A stretch of DNA of 33,991 nt from an uncultured Ruminococcus sp. Its GTDB lineage: Bacteria > Bacillota > Clostridia > Oscillospirales > Acutalibacteraceae. This document shows, in pieces, positions 24,543 to 32,489 of the stretch. The notes beneath the pieces were generated by a model. The model saw nothing but the letters and a program-made list of their open reading frames with translations. It did not search any database and was not told where the DNA came from. Where the stretch lies: assembly GCA_902797065.1 (NCBI GenBank), contig CADBRK010000085.1:1-33991 (forward strand). The letters run 5' to 3'. Every line of letters starts with the position of its first letter. The stretch's first letter is position 1. A program made the translations under genes and the position numbers.

Positions 24543-24571
24543 ATTATACAACTCACAGACATTGTTGTCAA
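24543..24571 (-). promoter_or_regulatory. Perfect-consensus sigma-A promoter upstream of the acyltransferase gene
   Basis: On the minus strand TTGACA (24571-24566), exactly 17 bp, TATAAT (24548-24543): both hexamers are full consensus. Predicted transcript start is near 24536. Confidence 0.88.
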
Positions 24572-24630
24572 TAATCCGACATTAAAATTTTTCTAAAATG
24601 TGAATTAATAATTAAGAATATAAAAAATCA

Positions 24631-24659
24631 TAGACATATCCATCACAATAGGATATAAT
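24631..24659 (+). promoter_or_regulatory. Promoter of the macrodomain gene
   Basis: TAGACA (24631-24636), 17 bp, TATAAT (24654-24659). It is divergent from the acyltransferase promoter and 25 nt before the start codon. Confidence 0.75.
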
Positions 24660-24683
24660 ATATAAGAAAAGGGGGCGGATCGG

Positions 24684-25499
24684 ATGACGCAGGATCAGAG
24701 GAGAGTTTATCTGATAAAAGAATTGCTTGCGGAAAAGAAAAACGCAAAGATAGTGAGGATTCCCACAAGCGCCGTTCAGCAAAAAAACCTGCTCAGAACG
24801 CTTATGAACGAGAGAGAGCCTGCTCCGATAAGCGATGAGTTTTTGAAAATACAGGACGAATACCTGAAATACGCCATAGCGCAGAAGGGTATCACGCATA
24901 TAAACGATCTTGAACCGATCGAAAAGGAGATGTATCTCTGGCAGGGCGATATTACCACGCTTGACTGCGACGCCGTCGTCAATGCCGCCAACTCGGAGAT
25001 GCTCGGCTGCTTTCAGCCGCTTCATAACTGCATAGATAACTGCATACATACATATTCGGGCGTACAGCTCAGAAATTACTGCGACGAGATGATGAAAGAG
25101 CAGGGTCACGAAGAACCGTCGGGACAGGCAAAAATTACGCCTGCATTCAATCTTCCCGCAAAGTACATAATACATACGGTGGGTCCGAGAATAAACGGCT
25201 TTGTGCGCGAGAAGCATAAAAAAACGCTCGAATCGTGCTATAACAAGTGCCTTGAGACAGCAGAGAAAAACGGCTGCCTCAGCATAGCGTTCTGCTGTAT
25301 CTCTACGGGTGTGTTCGGGTTTCCTCAGTATGACGCCGCAAAGATAGCCTTAAAAACAGTGTCGTCATATAAAAAGAAGCATAAAAGCAGTATCAAGGTC
25401 ATATTCAATGTGTTCAAGTACGAAGACCTGATGATATACGAAGAATTATTTGAAGAAAAGAAATTGCTGGAGCATATTGTCGAGCTTGCCGAACAGTAA
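24684..25499 (+). CDS. Zinc-type macrodomain protein-ADP-ribose hydrolase
   Basis: This is a 271-aa cytosolic protein. After a helical N-terminal part (about 90 residues) comes a macrodomain: LWQGDITTLDCDAVVNAANSE, then MLGCFQPLHNCIDNCIH, whose Cys/His spacing is that of the zinc-binding catalytic loop of the Zn-macro class. SGQAKITPAFNLPAKYIIHTVGP, CCISTGVFGFP and a C-terminal VIFNVF strand follow. Family members remove mono-ADP-ribose from proteins, often those modified by a SirTM-class sirtuin encoded next door. No sirtuin or GcvH-like gene is near here. The ribosome site is AAGGGGGCGG, and the gene has its own promoter. Confidence 0.9.
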   Translation: MTQDQRRVYLIKELLAEKKNAKIVRIPTSAVQQKNLLRTLMNEREPAPISDEFLKIQDEYLKYAIAQKGITHINDLEPIEKEMYLWQGDITTLDCDAVVNAANSEMLGCFQPLHNCIDNCIHTYSGVQLRNYCDEMMKEQGHEEPSGQAKITPAFNLPAKYIIHTVGPRINGFVREKHKKTLESCYNKCLETAEKNGCLSIAFCCISTGVFGFPQYDAAKIALKTVSSYKKKHKSSIKVIFNVFKYEDLMIYEELFEEKKLLEHIVELAEQ

Positions 25500-25544
25500 T
25501 ATCGTTACTTACAAAACTGTAATCATTAATGACGTTATTAGTGG

Positions 25545-25574
25545 TTGTAATCAATGCCCGGTATGTGATATAAT
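25545..25574 (+). promoter_or_regulatory. Promoter of the pseudokinase gene
   Basis: TTGTAA (25545-25550), 18 bp, TATAAT (25569-25574). TGTAATCA occurs twice at 25519-25526 and 25546-25553 (27-bp period), the second overlapping the -35, and could be a regulator site. Confidence 0.5.
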
Positions 25575-25642
25575 TCATTAGAATAGAGTAATTTTGTTTT
25601 TTGGAAAAGAATTATCATTATAAAGTTTTATGGAGTGATTAG

Positions 25643-27328
25643 ATGTCAAAGATTTGTTACGGATGCTTCAGACCACTCGATGACGAAAGTTCAAAGTGTC
25701 CGCGCTGCGGTTTTGACGCAGCCACAAAACAGAATATGCCGTTCCTGCCGCTCGGCGCAGAGCTTCAGAAGGGCAGATATACTATTGGCAAAAAGATTCT
25801 CAGCAGCAACGAGAGTACAAGATATATCGCATACGACAACAGTATGGACGCCGTTGTAAATATCAGAGAGTTTCTTCCCAACGGATTGTGCGCAAGGAAG
25901 AAGGAGAGCAACAAGATCGTTCTTAATGCCGAGAAAGCCGCTGCGTACAAGCGTTTGCTCAGCAAGTATCTCGATTATAACAGAACGCTTGCAAGGCTGA
26001 AGGATTGTTCTGCTGTTATCAGGGTGTCCGATATTTTTGTCGAGAACAACACAGCGTACGTTGTAGAGGAGAGAGAGTCGCTTCTTCCCTTTGCGGATTA
26101 TATCAAAAAGTGCGGCGATCATATAAGCTGGGAGACCGCAAGATCGCTGTTTATGCCGCTTCTCTCCACTCTTGAGAAAATGCACAAAAACGGCATTTCT
26201 CACTACGGAGTAGGCCCCGGAAATCTCAAGATCAATTCGGAAGGACAGTTAAAGCTGCAGAATTTCTCGATCTCCGATATGAGAAAAAAGGGCACCGATC
26301 TCAAACCTATGCTTATTTCGGGCTGTTCCGCACCCGAACAGTATGACGATTATTCCGTGCTTGACGAAAGCACAGAGATATACGGCTTCACCGCAACGCT
26401 TTTCTATGCGCTTACGGGCAGCGTTCCCGAAGATGTGGAAAAGCGCCGCAAGGATAACAGACTGCTTATCAGCACGGCTATCAACAAGAATCTGCCGTCT
26501 TATGTGCGTCAGGCTTTGTCGAGCGGTTTACAGTTCGATCAGGAGAAAAGACTTGCCACATTTGCGGATCTCAGGGCGGAGCTTTCTGCCGCGCCTACCG
26601 CAAAGGCGATCAAAGAAGAGATGTCTCAGCCCGATATGGACGACGATGACGACGATATGCCCTCAAAAAAGAGGAAGAAAAAGTCCAGCAGCAGTATCTA
26701 CGGCGTTATCTCCTGCATAGTTTCTCTTGTAATATTCGTTATTATCGGTACGCTGTGGCTGCAGGAAAATCCGTTCGCAAAAATGTTTGAACCCGAGAAC
26801 GTAAGCTCCGACAGCGAAGTCGAGGCAACGGGCGAGGTGGTTACCGTGCCCAACCTTGTAGGAGTAAAATACGAGATCGCAGTCGAAGAAGCAGGCAAGA
26901 CTTCCGACTATCAGCTGCTTAAAGCTGTCGAGGAGGAGTTCAGCGACGACGTTCCCGAAGGATATATCGCGTCGCAGTTCCCCGAGGCTTATTCCGACGA
27001 GATACAGGGTTATTCACTCTATATCACGGTAAGCAAGGGCGCAAAGCAGAGAGAATTGCCGAAGATCGAGGGCAAAACTGTAGATCAGGTAGCGCAGCTC
27101 CTCGGAGACGAAAGCTTTGTTACAACTCAGATATACGAGTACAGCGAAACGATTAAAAAAGGTCTTGTTATAGGTTATGACGCGCACGTGCCGGGCGATA
27201 AGCTTGAGTACGGTTCGTCTTTGGTAATAAAAGTAAGTAAGGGCGCAGAACCCAAGGCAACGGATACCGAGAGAAGAACGTCGGATTCGGACGCCGTGAG
27301 CAGCGCCGACGAAAACCCCGAAGAGTAA
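25643..27328 (+). CDS. Zinc-ribbon pseudokinase with two PASTA domains
   Basis: This is a 561-aa single-pass membrane protein. A zinc ribbon (C5, C8, C19, C22) is followed by an eukaryotic-like kinase fold (about 45-310), a poly-Asp/Lys juxtamembrane stretch, one TM helix (about 351-373), and two PASTA repeats outside (about 398-465 and 470-535; VTVPNLVG, LPKIEGKTVDQV). The kinase core lacks every catalytic landmark: no glycine loop (SSNESTR), Arg75 in place of the ATP Lys, HYGVGPGN instead of HRDxKPxN (Gly189 for the catalytic Asp), and NFS instead of DFG. The SAPEQY (APE) motif is kept. It is probably a wall-sensing scaffold that binds muropeptides or beta-lactam-like ligands, as PrkC/PknB PASTA domains do, without phosphorylating. 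Confidence 0.9.
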   Translation: MSKICYGCFRPLDDESSKCPRCGFDAATKQNMPFLPLGAELQKGRYTIGKKILSSNESTRYIAYDNSMDAVVNIREFLPNGLCARKKESNKIVLNAEKAAAYKRLLSKYLDYNRTLARLKDCSAVIRVSDIFVENNTAYVVEERESLLPFADYIKKCGDHISWETARSLFMPLLSTLEKMHKNGISHYGVGPGNLKINSEGQLKLQNFSISDMRKKGTDLKPMLISGCSAPEQYDDYSVLDESTEIYGFTATLFYALTGSVPEDVEKRRKDNRLLISTAINKNLPSYVRQALSSGLQFDQEKRLATFADLRAELSAAPTAKAIKEEMSQPDMDDDDDDMPSKKRKKKSSSSIYGVISCIVSLVIFVIIGTLWLQENPFAKMFEPENVSSDSEVEATGEVVTVPNLVGVKYEIAVEEAGKTSDYQLLKAVEEEFSDDVPEGYIASQFPEAYSDEIQGYSLYITVSKGAKQRELPKIEGKTVDQVAQLLGDESFVTTQIYEYSETIKKGLVIGYDAHVPGDKLEYGSSLVIKVSKGAEPKATDTERRTSDSDAVSSADENPEE

Positions 27329-27338
27329 AAATCAAAAA

Positions 27339-27392
27339 GGAGTTCTGATCTGAGTTACAATAGGAATTAAGCTTGATCGGAACTCCGTTTTT
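27339..27392. terminator. Bidirectional terminator between convergent genes
   Basis: GGAGTTCtGATC (27339-27350) pairs with GATCgGAACTCC (27375-27386), 12 bp including a U-G pair. T5 follows at 27388-27392, and an A-run on the left serves as the T-run of the minus strand. Confidence 0.85.
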
Positions 27393-27394
27393 GT

Positions 27395-28096
27395 CTATTT
27401 CATCATTCTTTTTTCGGTACTCTGTATCAGCGTGAACAGTGATTCCGACATTGCGGAGTATTGTTCCTCTATTGTCTCCGGGGACATCTCAACTTGCTTC
27501 GTGCGGTCAAGGCTGCGGTATTCGGAGATCGGCAGACCGTGAGTTATGCTTTCGGTATTGCTTTCGGTTATTGACTGCATCGCATGTACACGCCCTTTAT
27601 AAGTATGTTCGGGGACAGAGAAGATACCCTTCGGGTTTTTCGGGTTAGACGAATATATCGTCCTGAACATGGTGTATACCGAACCGAAGAGATATGACGA
27701 GCATTCGTGTATAAGCCCGATGTTATCAAGGCGGTCGATCTGATCGAACAGTATCGTGAGCGAGTGGAACACGGTACGCTTGTTGAAATTCACAATGGGG
27801 CTTATTTTGCTGCTGCCCGTGTATGTGTCCTCTGTTATGAGATCGTCTTCGTTATAATTGTTTGCGCCTGCGTTTGCAGTACGGCTGACGCTCCTGCCAA
27901 GCAGATAGTCGCATGTCACGCCGTAATAATCGGCAGCTTTTACAACAAAATCAAGACTGCATTCACGTATGCCCTTCTCATAGTGAGACAGCAGCGGCTG
28001 AGATATACCTAAGTCGGACGCCGCACGCTTCTGGCTGAGCCCCTTTTCTTCACGGAGAAGCGTTATTATTCTCGGAAAATCCTTGTTCAATCCCAA
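27395..28096 (-). CDS. XRE-family transcriptional regulator
   Basis: This is a 233-aa protein with an N-terminal HTH_XRE domain (residues about 8-65: ITLLREEKGLSQKRAASDLG, ISQPLLSHYEKGIRE, YYGVTCDYLLGRS) and a helical C-terminal half with no motif I recognise. It starts at TTG 28096 near AAAGGG; a TTG two codons later is equally possible. The phage-repressor-like DNA-binding part suggests a small regulator. A palindrome on its own promoter suggests autoregulation, perhaps together with control of the divergent phosphatase gene. Confidence 0.9.
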   Translation of the reverse strand: MGLNKDFPRIITLLREEKGLSQKRAASDLGISQPLLSHYEKGIRECSLDFVVKAADYYGVTCDYLLGRSVSRTANAGANNYNEDDLITEDTYTGSSKISPIVNFNKRTVFHSLTILFDQIDRLDNIGLIHECSSYLFGSVYTMFRTIYSSNPKNPKGIFSVPEHTYKGRVHAMQSITESNTESITHGLPISEYRSLDRTKQVEMSPETIEEQYSAMSESLFTLIQSTEKRMMK

Positions 28097-28116
28097 ACAC
28101 CCTTTCTATATTTAAA

Positions 28117-28131
28117 TATACTATCAGTATA
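28117..28131. promoter_or_regulatory. Palindromic candidate operator TATACT-ATC-AGTATA
   Basis: Perfect 6-bp half-sites around a 3-bp centre cover the -10 of the minus-strand XRE promoter, and overlap a + strand TATAAT (28128-28133). This geometry is typical of an XRE-dimer operator. The binding protein is inferred. Confidence 0.5.
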
Positions 28132-28154
28132 ATTGAATTATTACAATTTGTAAA
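28126..28154 (-). promoter_or_regulatory. Promoter of the XRE regulator gene
   Basis: On the minus strand TTTACA (28154-28149), 17 bp, TATACT (28131-28126). It is 29 nt before the start codon. Confidence 0.7.
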
Positions 28155-28172
28155 GAGAAAAGAGAAATAAAT

Positions 28173-28865
28173 ATGAAATCATACCGGATACATTTTATCA
28201 GGCACGGCGCGTGCGAAGAATCACGCAGGGGAGTGTACGTCGGCACAAAAGACGTTCCACTCAGCGAAGAGGGTATCCGTGAACTCAAAGAGCTTGACGA
28301 AGCTTTTGACTATCCCGGAACGCCCGTTGTCTTTACAAGCCCGCTGAAAAGATGTACGCAGACCTGCAATATACTCTATCCCGCTATTCCGCCGATAGTT
28401 ATAAACGAGCTGTGCGAGTGCAGCTTCGGCGAGTGGGAGGGCAGGACTGCAGATAGTCTCAGCGCAAACGAGGACTTCAAAAAATGGCTTGCGGGCGACA
28501 CATCTGTCAAACCGCCGAAGGGCGAGAGCGGAGCGGAGTTTACACGCAGAGTATGCAATATTTTTCAGAAGATCGTTGACGGTCTGATCTCAACGGGTAA
28601 TACCAATGCCGTAATAGTTACTCACGGCGGCGTTATCATGACGCTGCTGTCCGTGTACGGTCTGCCGCAGGCAAAGCCGTTCGACTGGGTGTGCGACGAC
28701 GGCTGCGGATATTCGATGAGGATCACGCCGTCTCTCTGGATGCGTGACAGAGTCGGAGAAGTGTACGCGAAGCTGCCGTACCCCAAACGCGATGACGAGT
28801 ACGAAGACGACAGCTTCAAAAGAGAATTTTTTGGCGACGACACGGTATTATTTGATGATGTCTGA
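28173..28865 (+). CDS. Histidine phosphatase (phosphoglycerate-mutase-like, CobC-type)
   Basis: This is a 230-aa cytosolic phosphatase. The catalytic FIRHGACEE motif is at residues 8-16, the second Arg is in SPLKRCTQT, the acidic CECSFGEWEG follows, and the second His lies in VIVTHGGVIM. The fold and the FGEWEG motif fit alpha-ribazole phosphatase/PhoE-like members, but no cobalamin genes are near, so the substrate is open. An acidic C-terminal tail (DDEYEDDSFK) is unusual for the family. The ribosome site is weak (AGAGAAAAGAG). It is divergent from the XRE regulator. Confidence 0.88.
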   Translation: MKSYRIHFIRHGACEESRRGVYVGTKDVPLSEEGIRELKELDEAFDYPGTPVVFTSPLKRCTQTCNILYPAIPPIVINELCECSFGEWEGRTADSLSANEDFKKWLAGDTSVKPPKGESGAEFTRRVCNIFQKIVDGLISTGNTNAVIVTHGGVIMTLLSVYGLPQAKPFDWVCDDGCGYSMRITPSLWMRDRVGEVYAKLPYPKRDDEYEDDSFKREFFGDDTVLFDDV

Positions 28866-28879
28866 GCCGTTATTATAAA
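28852..28879 (+). promoter_or_regulatory. Possible promoter of the amylase gene
   Basis: TTGATG (28852-28857), 16 bp, TATAAA (28874-28879), overlapping the end of the phosphatase gene. Confidence 0.35.
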
Positions 28880-28901
28880 TTTAAAACAGGAGTGGTACAT
28901 T

Positions 28902-30479
28902 ATGAACAAAAAGACCGTAAGCATATTATTGGCACTGCTTACAACTGCGTCGGCTGTATTGGCAGGCTGCGGAGGAACACCCCCGGGAATTGCTCCGCCG
29001 AGAGACCCGAGCCTTTATTCTACGGCGGCTTCGTCCGAAAGCACAACGAAGGATTCGACAAGCACTGCGGCTTCGTCCGAGAGTACATCGAAGGAAACAG
29101 AAAGTTCGACAAGCTCCGCCGATTCGTCATCAGCGTCCGAGCCGGAGGAGAAGAAGCCTTTTGACGGTTCGTATCAGAAGAACGACGACGGCACTATCGC
29201 CATGAACTACGGCGCAATACTGCACGCATGGTCATGGAGCTTTGAAACGATCACCGAACATCTTGACGACATAAAAGAAGCAGGCTATACTTCGATCCAG
29301 ACGTCGCCGATCAACCTCTGCAAAGTCGGCGAAAAAGCCGGAATGTGCCTTTACAGCGACGACGATAAGGGCAAGTGGTACTATCACTATCAGCCTACCG
29401 ATTATACGATCGGCAATTATCAGCTCGGTTCAAAGGATAAGTTCAAGACTCTCTGCGAAGAGGCTGAGAAGAGAGGGCTTAAGATCATCGTTGACGTACC
29501 GCTTAATCACGTTTCGAGCGACCGTTCGGTTGTTTCGCGAAATATTCTCGATCTGTGCGAAAAGCCTTTCCACGACAGAGGCGAGATCGGCAGCACATCG
29601 AGCCGCAAGCAGGTTACGCAGAACGATCTTCTCGGACTTGCCGACCTCAATACGCAGGATCCCGCCATTCAGCAGTATGAGCTGAATTACCTTAAAGAAG
29701 TAATCGAAACAGGCGCGTCGGGTTTCAGATTTGACGCCGCTAAGCATATCGAACTGCCCGACGACGACCCCGAGTATGCGTCCGATTTCTGGACTGTCGT
29801 TCTCGATAACGGCGCAGAGTTCCAGTACGGCGAGATACTCCAGGGCGAGTGCGACAGAATAGCCGATTATTCAAAGATCATGGGCGTTACGGCATCGGCG
29901 TACGGCAAGAATATCAGAACAGCAGCCGCAGGCAACATGAGCGTTTCGGTAATAGAATCTTATTCCGCAAAGGACGTTGACCCGTCCGTCATGGTAACAT
30001 GGGTAGAGTCTCACGACAATTACTGCAACGACGGCACATGGGAGACTCTCGAGGAATCCGACGTTGAGTTCGGCTGGGCTGTCATCGCCGCAAGAAGCGG
30101 CGGCGCACCGCTGTTCTTCAGCAGACCCGACGGAAGCTCTCTTGACAGCCAGTGGGGCAAGAATGTAATAGGCAACGTCGGTTCGGACGGCTACAAGAGT
30201 CCCAACGTATCTGCGCTCAACCACTTCCGCAACGAGATGGCAGGGCTTGACGAAACACTCTCAAATCTCGATTCGGATAAGAAGGTACTTATGATAGAGA
30301 GAGGTGACAAGGGCGCAGTTATCATCAACAAAAGCTCGGGCGAGTTCAAGATCGACGGAGCTGCGACAGTCCTTGCAGACGGTACTTACAAGGATAAGGT
30401 CACGGGCGCTGAATTTACCGCTGCGGGCGGCAAGCTGAGCGGTACTGTTCCGCAGGACGGAATTATTGTAATATATTGA
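28902..30479 (+). CDS. Cell-surface lipoprotein alpha-amylase (GH13)
   Basis: This is a 525-aa starch-degrading enzyme. The signal peptide ends with lipobox LAGC near residue 24, so it is anchored to the outer face of the membrane through a Ser/Thr/Glu-rich linker (about 40-85). The GH13 regions are in order: DVPLNH (region I, about 198), GFRFDAAKH with the nucleophile Asp near 277 (region II), QYGEIL with the acid/base Glu near 312 (region III), and ESHDNY near 371 (region IV). No carbohydrate-binding, dockerin or LPXTG part is present. The ribosome site is AGGAG. Probable role: cutting dietary alpha-glucan at the cell surface. It is followed by a strong terminator. Confidence 0.93.
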   Translation: MNKKTVSILLALLTTASAVLAGCGGTPPGIAPPRDPSLYSTAASSESTTKDSTSTAASSESTSKETESSTSSADSSSASEPEEKKPFDGSYQKNDDGTIAMNYGAILHAWSWSFETITEHLDDIKEAGYTSIQTSPINLCKVGEKAGMCLYSDDDKGKWYYHYQPTDYTIGNYQLGSKDKFKTLCEEAEKRGLKIIVDVPLNHVSSDRSVVSRNILDLCEKPFHDRGEIGSTSSRKQVTQNDLLGLADLNTQDPAIQQYELNYLKEVIETGASGFRFDAAKHIELPDDDPEYASDFWTVVLDNGAEFQYGEILQGECDRIADYSKIMGVTASAYGKNIRTAAAGNMSVSVIESYSAKDVDPSVMVTWVESHDNYCNDGTWETLEESDVEFGWAVIAARSGGAPLFFSRPDGSSLDSQWGKNVIGNVGSDGYKSPNVSALNHFRNEMAGLDETLSNLDSDKKVLMIERGDKGAVIINKSSGEFKIDGAATVLADGTYKDKVTGAEFTAAGGKLSGTVPQDGIIVIY

Positions 30480-30488
30480 TTGTATGAT

Positions 30489-30523
30489 TAAGGACGCAGA
30501 ATTCTTTGCGTCCTTATTTTTTT
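30489..30523 (+). terminator. Terminator of the amylase gene
   Basis: TAAGGACGCA (30489-30498) pairs perfectly with TGCGTCCTTA (30507-30516) and is followed by T7. Confidence 0.93.
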
Positions 30524-30560
30524 AAGTCAATTTAAAGTGCGTTTTTAAGTTTTTTTAAAG
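30521..30560 (+). promoter_or_regulatory. 17-bp direct repeat, candidate response-regulator operator
   Basis: TTTAAGTnnnTTTAAAG occurs at 30521-30537 and 30544-30560 (23-bp period, about two helical turns), and each copy is itself a pair of TTTAAR boxes 10 bp apart. OmpR-family regulators usually bind such 10-11 bp direct repeats. A -10-like TAAAAT lies at 30571-30576 with no good -35, as expected for an activated promoter. Confidence 0.55.
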
Positions 30561-30608
30561 GAATGTAATGTAAAATAAATACAGAGAGAAAAAGAGAGGG
30601 TGATACAC

Positions 30609-31205
30609 TTGAAAATACTGTTTGCCGTATCGGACAGAGATCTCCTGCATTCATACAGCAGGCTGCTCGAACTTGACGGCGCAGACGTATGCACATCGTT
30701 TGACGGTACACAAACGATAACGCTCATAGAGTCGCATAAGTTTGACGTTGCAGTGATCGGCGAAAGCTTACCGAGAGTCGAAAACAGCCGTATCCTCGGT
30801 ATGCTGTACGGCAAGGGCGTTCCGACGATCGTCATATCGGGCAAACGTGTGACGTCAAAAATGCTGTGCGGTTCTCAGATAGCTTGTTCATATCTTCCCG
30901 TACCGTTCCTGCCCGAAGAGATGAGATCGCTCATAAAAACGCTGCTTGAGAAAAAGCAGTCGGGCAAGGTGTTCAGGACAGGCGAAGTCAGCATAGATAC
31001 AAGCTGCTTTTCGATGGAGGGCGTCCGTGTAACAAACGAGGAGATAGATGTTCTCAGGGCAGTTTGCGAAGATACGCCGATAAATGTGAGATCGGAGAGC
31101 GTGTATATCAGCGCGCTTAACAGCAAGCTCGGCAGCCTTAACAAGCATTCAAGGATAAAATATATATTGGGAAAGGGCTATAGGTTGGTGAATAATAATG
31201 GATAA
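30609..31205 (+). CDS. OmpR-type response-regulator homologue lacking the phosphorylation site
   Basis: This is a 198-aa protein with a receiver-like domain (2-110) and a C-terminal winged helix (about 125-195, ending GKGYRLV as in OmpR/PhoB proteins). The acidic pocket is gone (FAVSD for the usual IVDDD). The phospho-Asp position is Gly51 in DVAVIGESLP, and the conserved Lys is Val98 in YLPVPF, so it cannot be phosphorylated in the normal way. The start TTG 30609 follows GAGGGTG by 6 nt; GTG 30600 is the alternative. It overlaps the kinase homologue by 8 nt. It probably binds the direct repeat just upstream (inference). Confidence 0.85.
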   Translation: MKILFAVSDRDLLHSYSRLLELDGADVCTSFDGTQTITLIESHKFDVAVIGESLPRVENSRILGMLYGKGVPTIVISGKRVTSKMLCGSQIACSYLPVPFLPEEMRSLIKTLLEKKQSGKVFRTGEVSIDTSCFSMEGVRVTNEEIDVLRAVCEDTPINVRSESVYISALNSKLGSLNKHSRIKYILGKGYRLVNNNG

Positions 31206-32475
31206 AGTCAGAAGAAAAATCGTGTTGTATTCGCTGGCGTCGATATTTGTTCTGCTTACGGTCATGCTTACCGTTATAAACGGACTCAATTTCACAATGG
31301 CGGCGGACGACGCAGACAAGATCACGCAGATACTTGCGGAGAGACACGGAACATTCGAGGGCGAGGACAATAAGAACAAACCTCCCGAACATTCCGATCA
31401 GGACAATAAAACCGAAACTAACGATGAAGCCGCACGAGGTTCGGCGGCTGCGCCGAAGGGTATGGGACCTATGGGTCCGCAGTCTCCCGAGATGAATAAA
31501 TCGGTAAGATATTTTACGTACAGATTCGACGAAAAGGGCAGAGCGAAGAATATCGCTTACAATTTATCGGCTGTCGATCAGTACGACGGGGCTGTCTGGG
31601 CAAGGAAACTTCTGGAGGAGAACAGCGTAAACTCCACGGGCTGGACAAACGGAACATACCGCTACAGAATATATAAGATCAAAGACAAAACGTACGTTAC
31701 GGTCATAGATCAGGGGCGCGAGCTTTCGCCGTCTTACAGAATACTCATAATCTCGGTATGCGGAGAACTGATAGGTTTGCTCGTAAGCTTCTTCATACTG
31801 GAGCTTATCAGCAAAAAACTTGTTCGTCCGCTCGAGGACGCAGACCGCAAGCAAAGGCAGTTTATCGCAAATGTCGAGAACGAATTCAAGCTTCCGCTGA
31901 CGATAATCAATGCCGATACCGAGATAATCGAAAAGGAGAGCGGCTGCACCGATTACACAAGCTCGATAAACAGGCAGGTTCGCAAAATGACGTCTCTCGT
32001 CAAAGACCTCAGAGCGTTGTCTGTCATTGATTACGACCAAAAGAACGCAGAGGAGATAGACCTCTCGGAGATCGCAGCGGCGGTCATCGACGGCAGCAAA
32101 ACGAAGTTCGACGAGAAGAAGATTGACCTTTGCATGGATATAGAGGATAATATCACCGTTCACGGCGACGAGGACAGAATACGCAGAGTTCTGAGGGAGC
32201 TTGTGAATAACTCGCTGATGTTCGCAAAGACAAAAGCTAAGTTCACACTTCTGCGTGATAACGAAAGAATAAAGCTGATTCAGACAAACGATACCGATCT
32301 TCCTTCCGGTTCGCTCGATATAGTGTTCGACAGGTTTGTTACTCTCGATAATGCCGACACTCTCGACACCGCAGGGCTGGGGCTTTCGTTCGTGAAGGAC
32401 GCCGTAAGATCAATGGACGGCAGAGTAAAAGCAGAGGTAACAAGCGGAGAATTTATTCTCACGATCGCTTTGTAA
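31198..32475 (+). CDS. Sensor histidine kinase homologue lacking the phospho-histidine
   Basis: This is a 425-aa membrane protein with TM1 (about 8-28), an extracytoplasmic domain (about 30-180, including a low-complexity Glu/Asn/Pro/Gly stretch), TM2 (about 182-205), a dimerisation helix and an HATPase_c-like domain. The H-box reads FIANVENEFKLPLT: Asn228 stands where family members have the phospho-His of SHELRTPLT. The N-box is largely kept (LRELVNNSLMF) and GLGLSFVK (G2) is intact, but the G1 DxGxG motif is replaced by NDTDLPSG. It may bind ATP weakly or act as a ligand-controlled partner of the aspartate-less regulator. It overlaps that gene by 8 nt. Confidence 0.85.
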   Translation: MDKVRRKIVLYSLASIFVLLTVMLTVINGLNFTMAADDADKITQILAERHGTFEGEDNKNKPPEHSDQDNKTETNDEAARGSAAAPKGMGPMGPQSPEMNKSVRYFTYRFDEKGRAKNIAYNLSAVDQYDGAVWARKLLEENSVNSTGWTNGTYRYRIYKIKDKTYVTVIDQGRELSPSYRILIISVCGELIGLLVSFFILELISKKLVRPLEDADRKQRQFIANVENEFKLPLTIINADTEIIEKESGCTDYTSSINRQVRKMTSLVKDLRALSVIDYDQKNAEEIDLSEIAAAVIDGSKTKFDEKKIDLCMDIEDNITVHGDEDRIRRVLRELVNNSLMFAKTKAKFTLLRDNERIKLIQTNDTDLPSGSLDIVFDRFVTLDNADTLDTAGLGLSFVKDAVRSMDGRVKAEVTSGEFILTIAL

Positions 32476-32489
32476 CGGGGGGTGACGTC

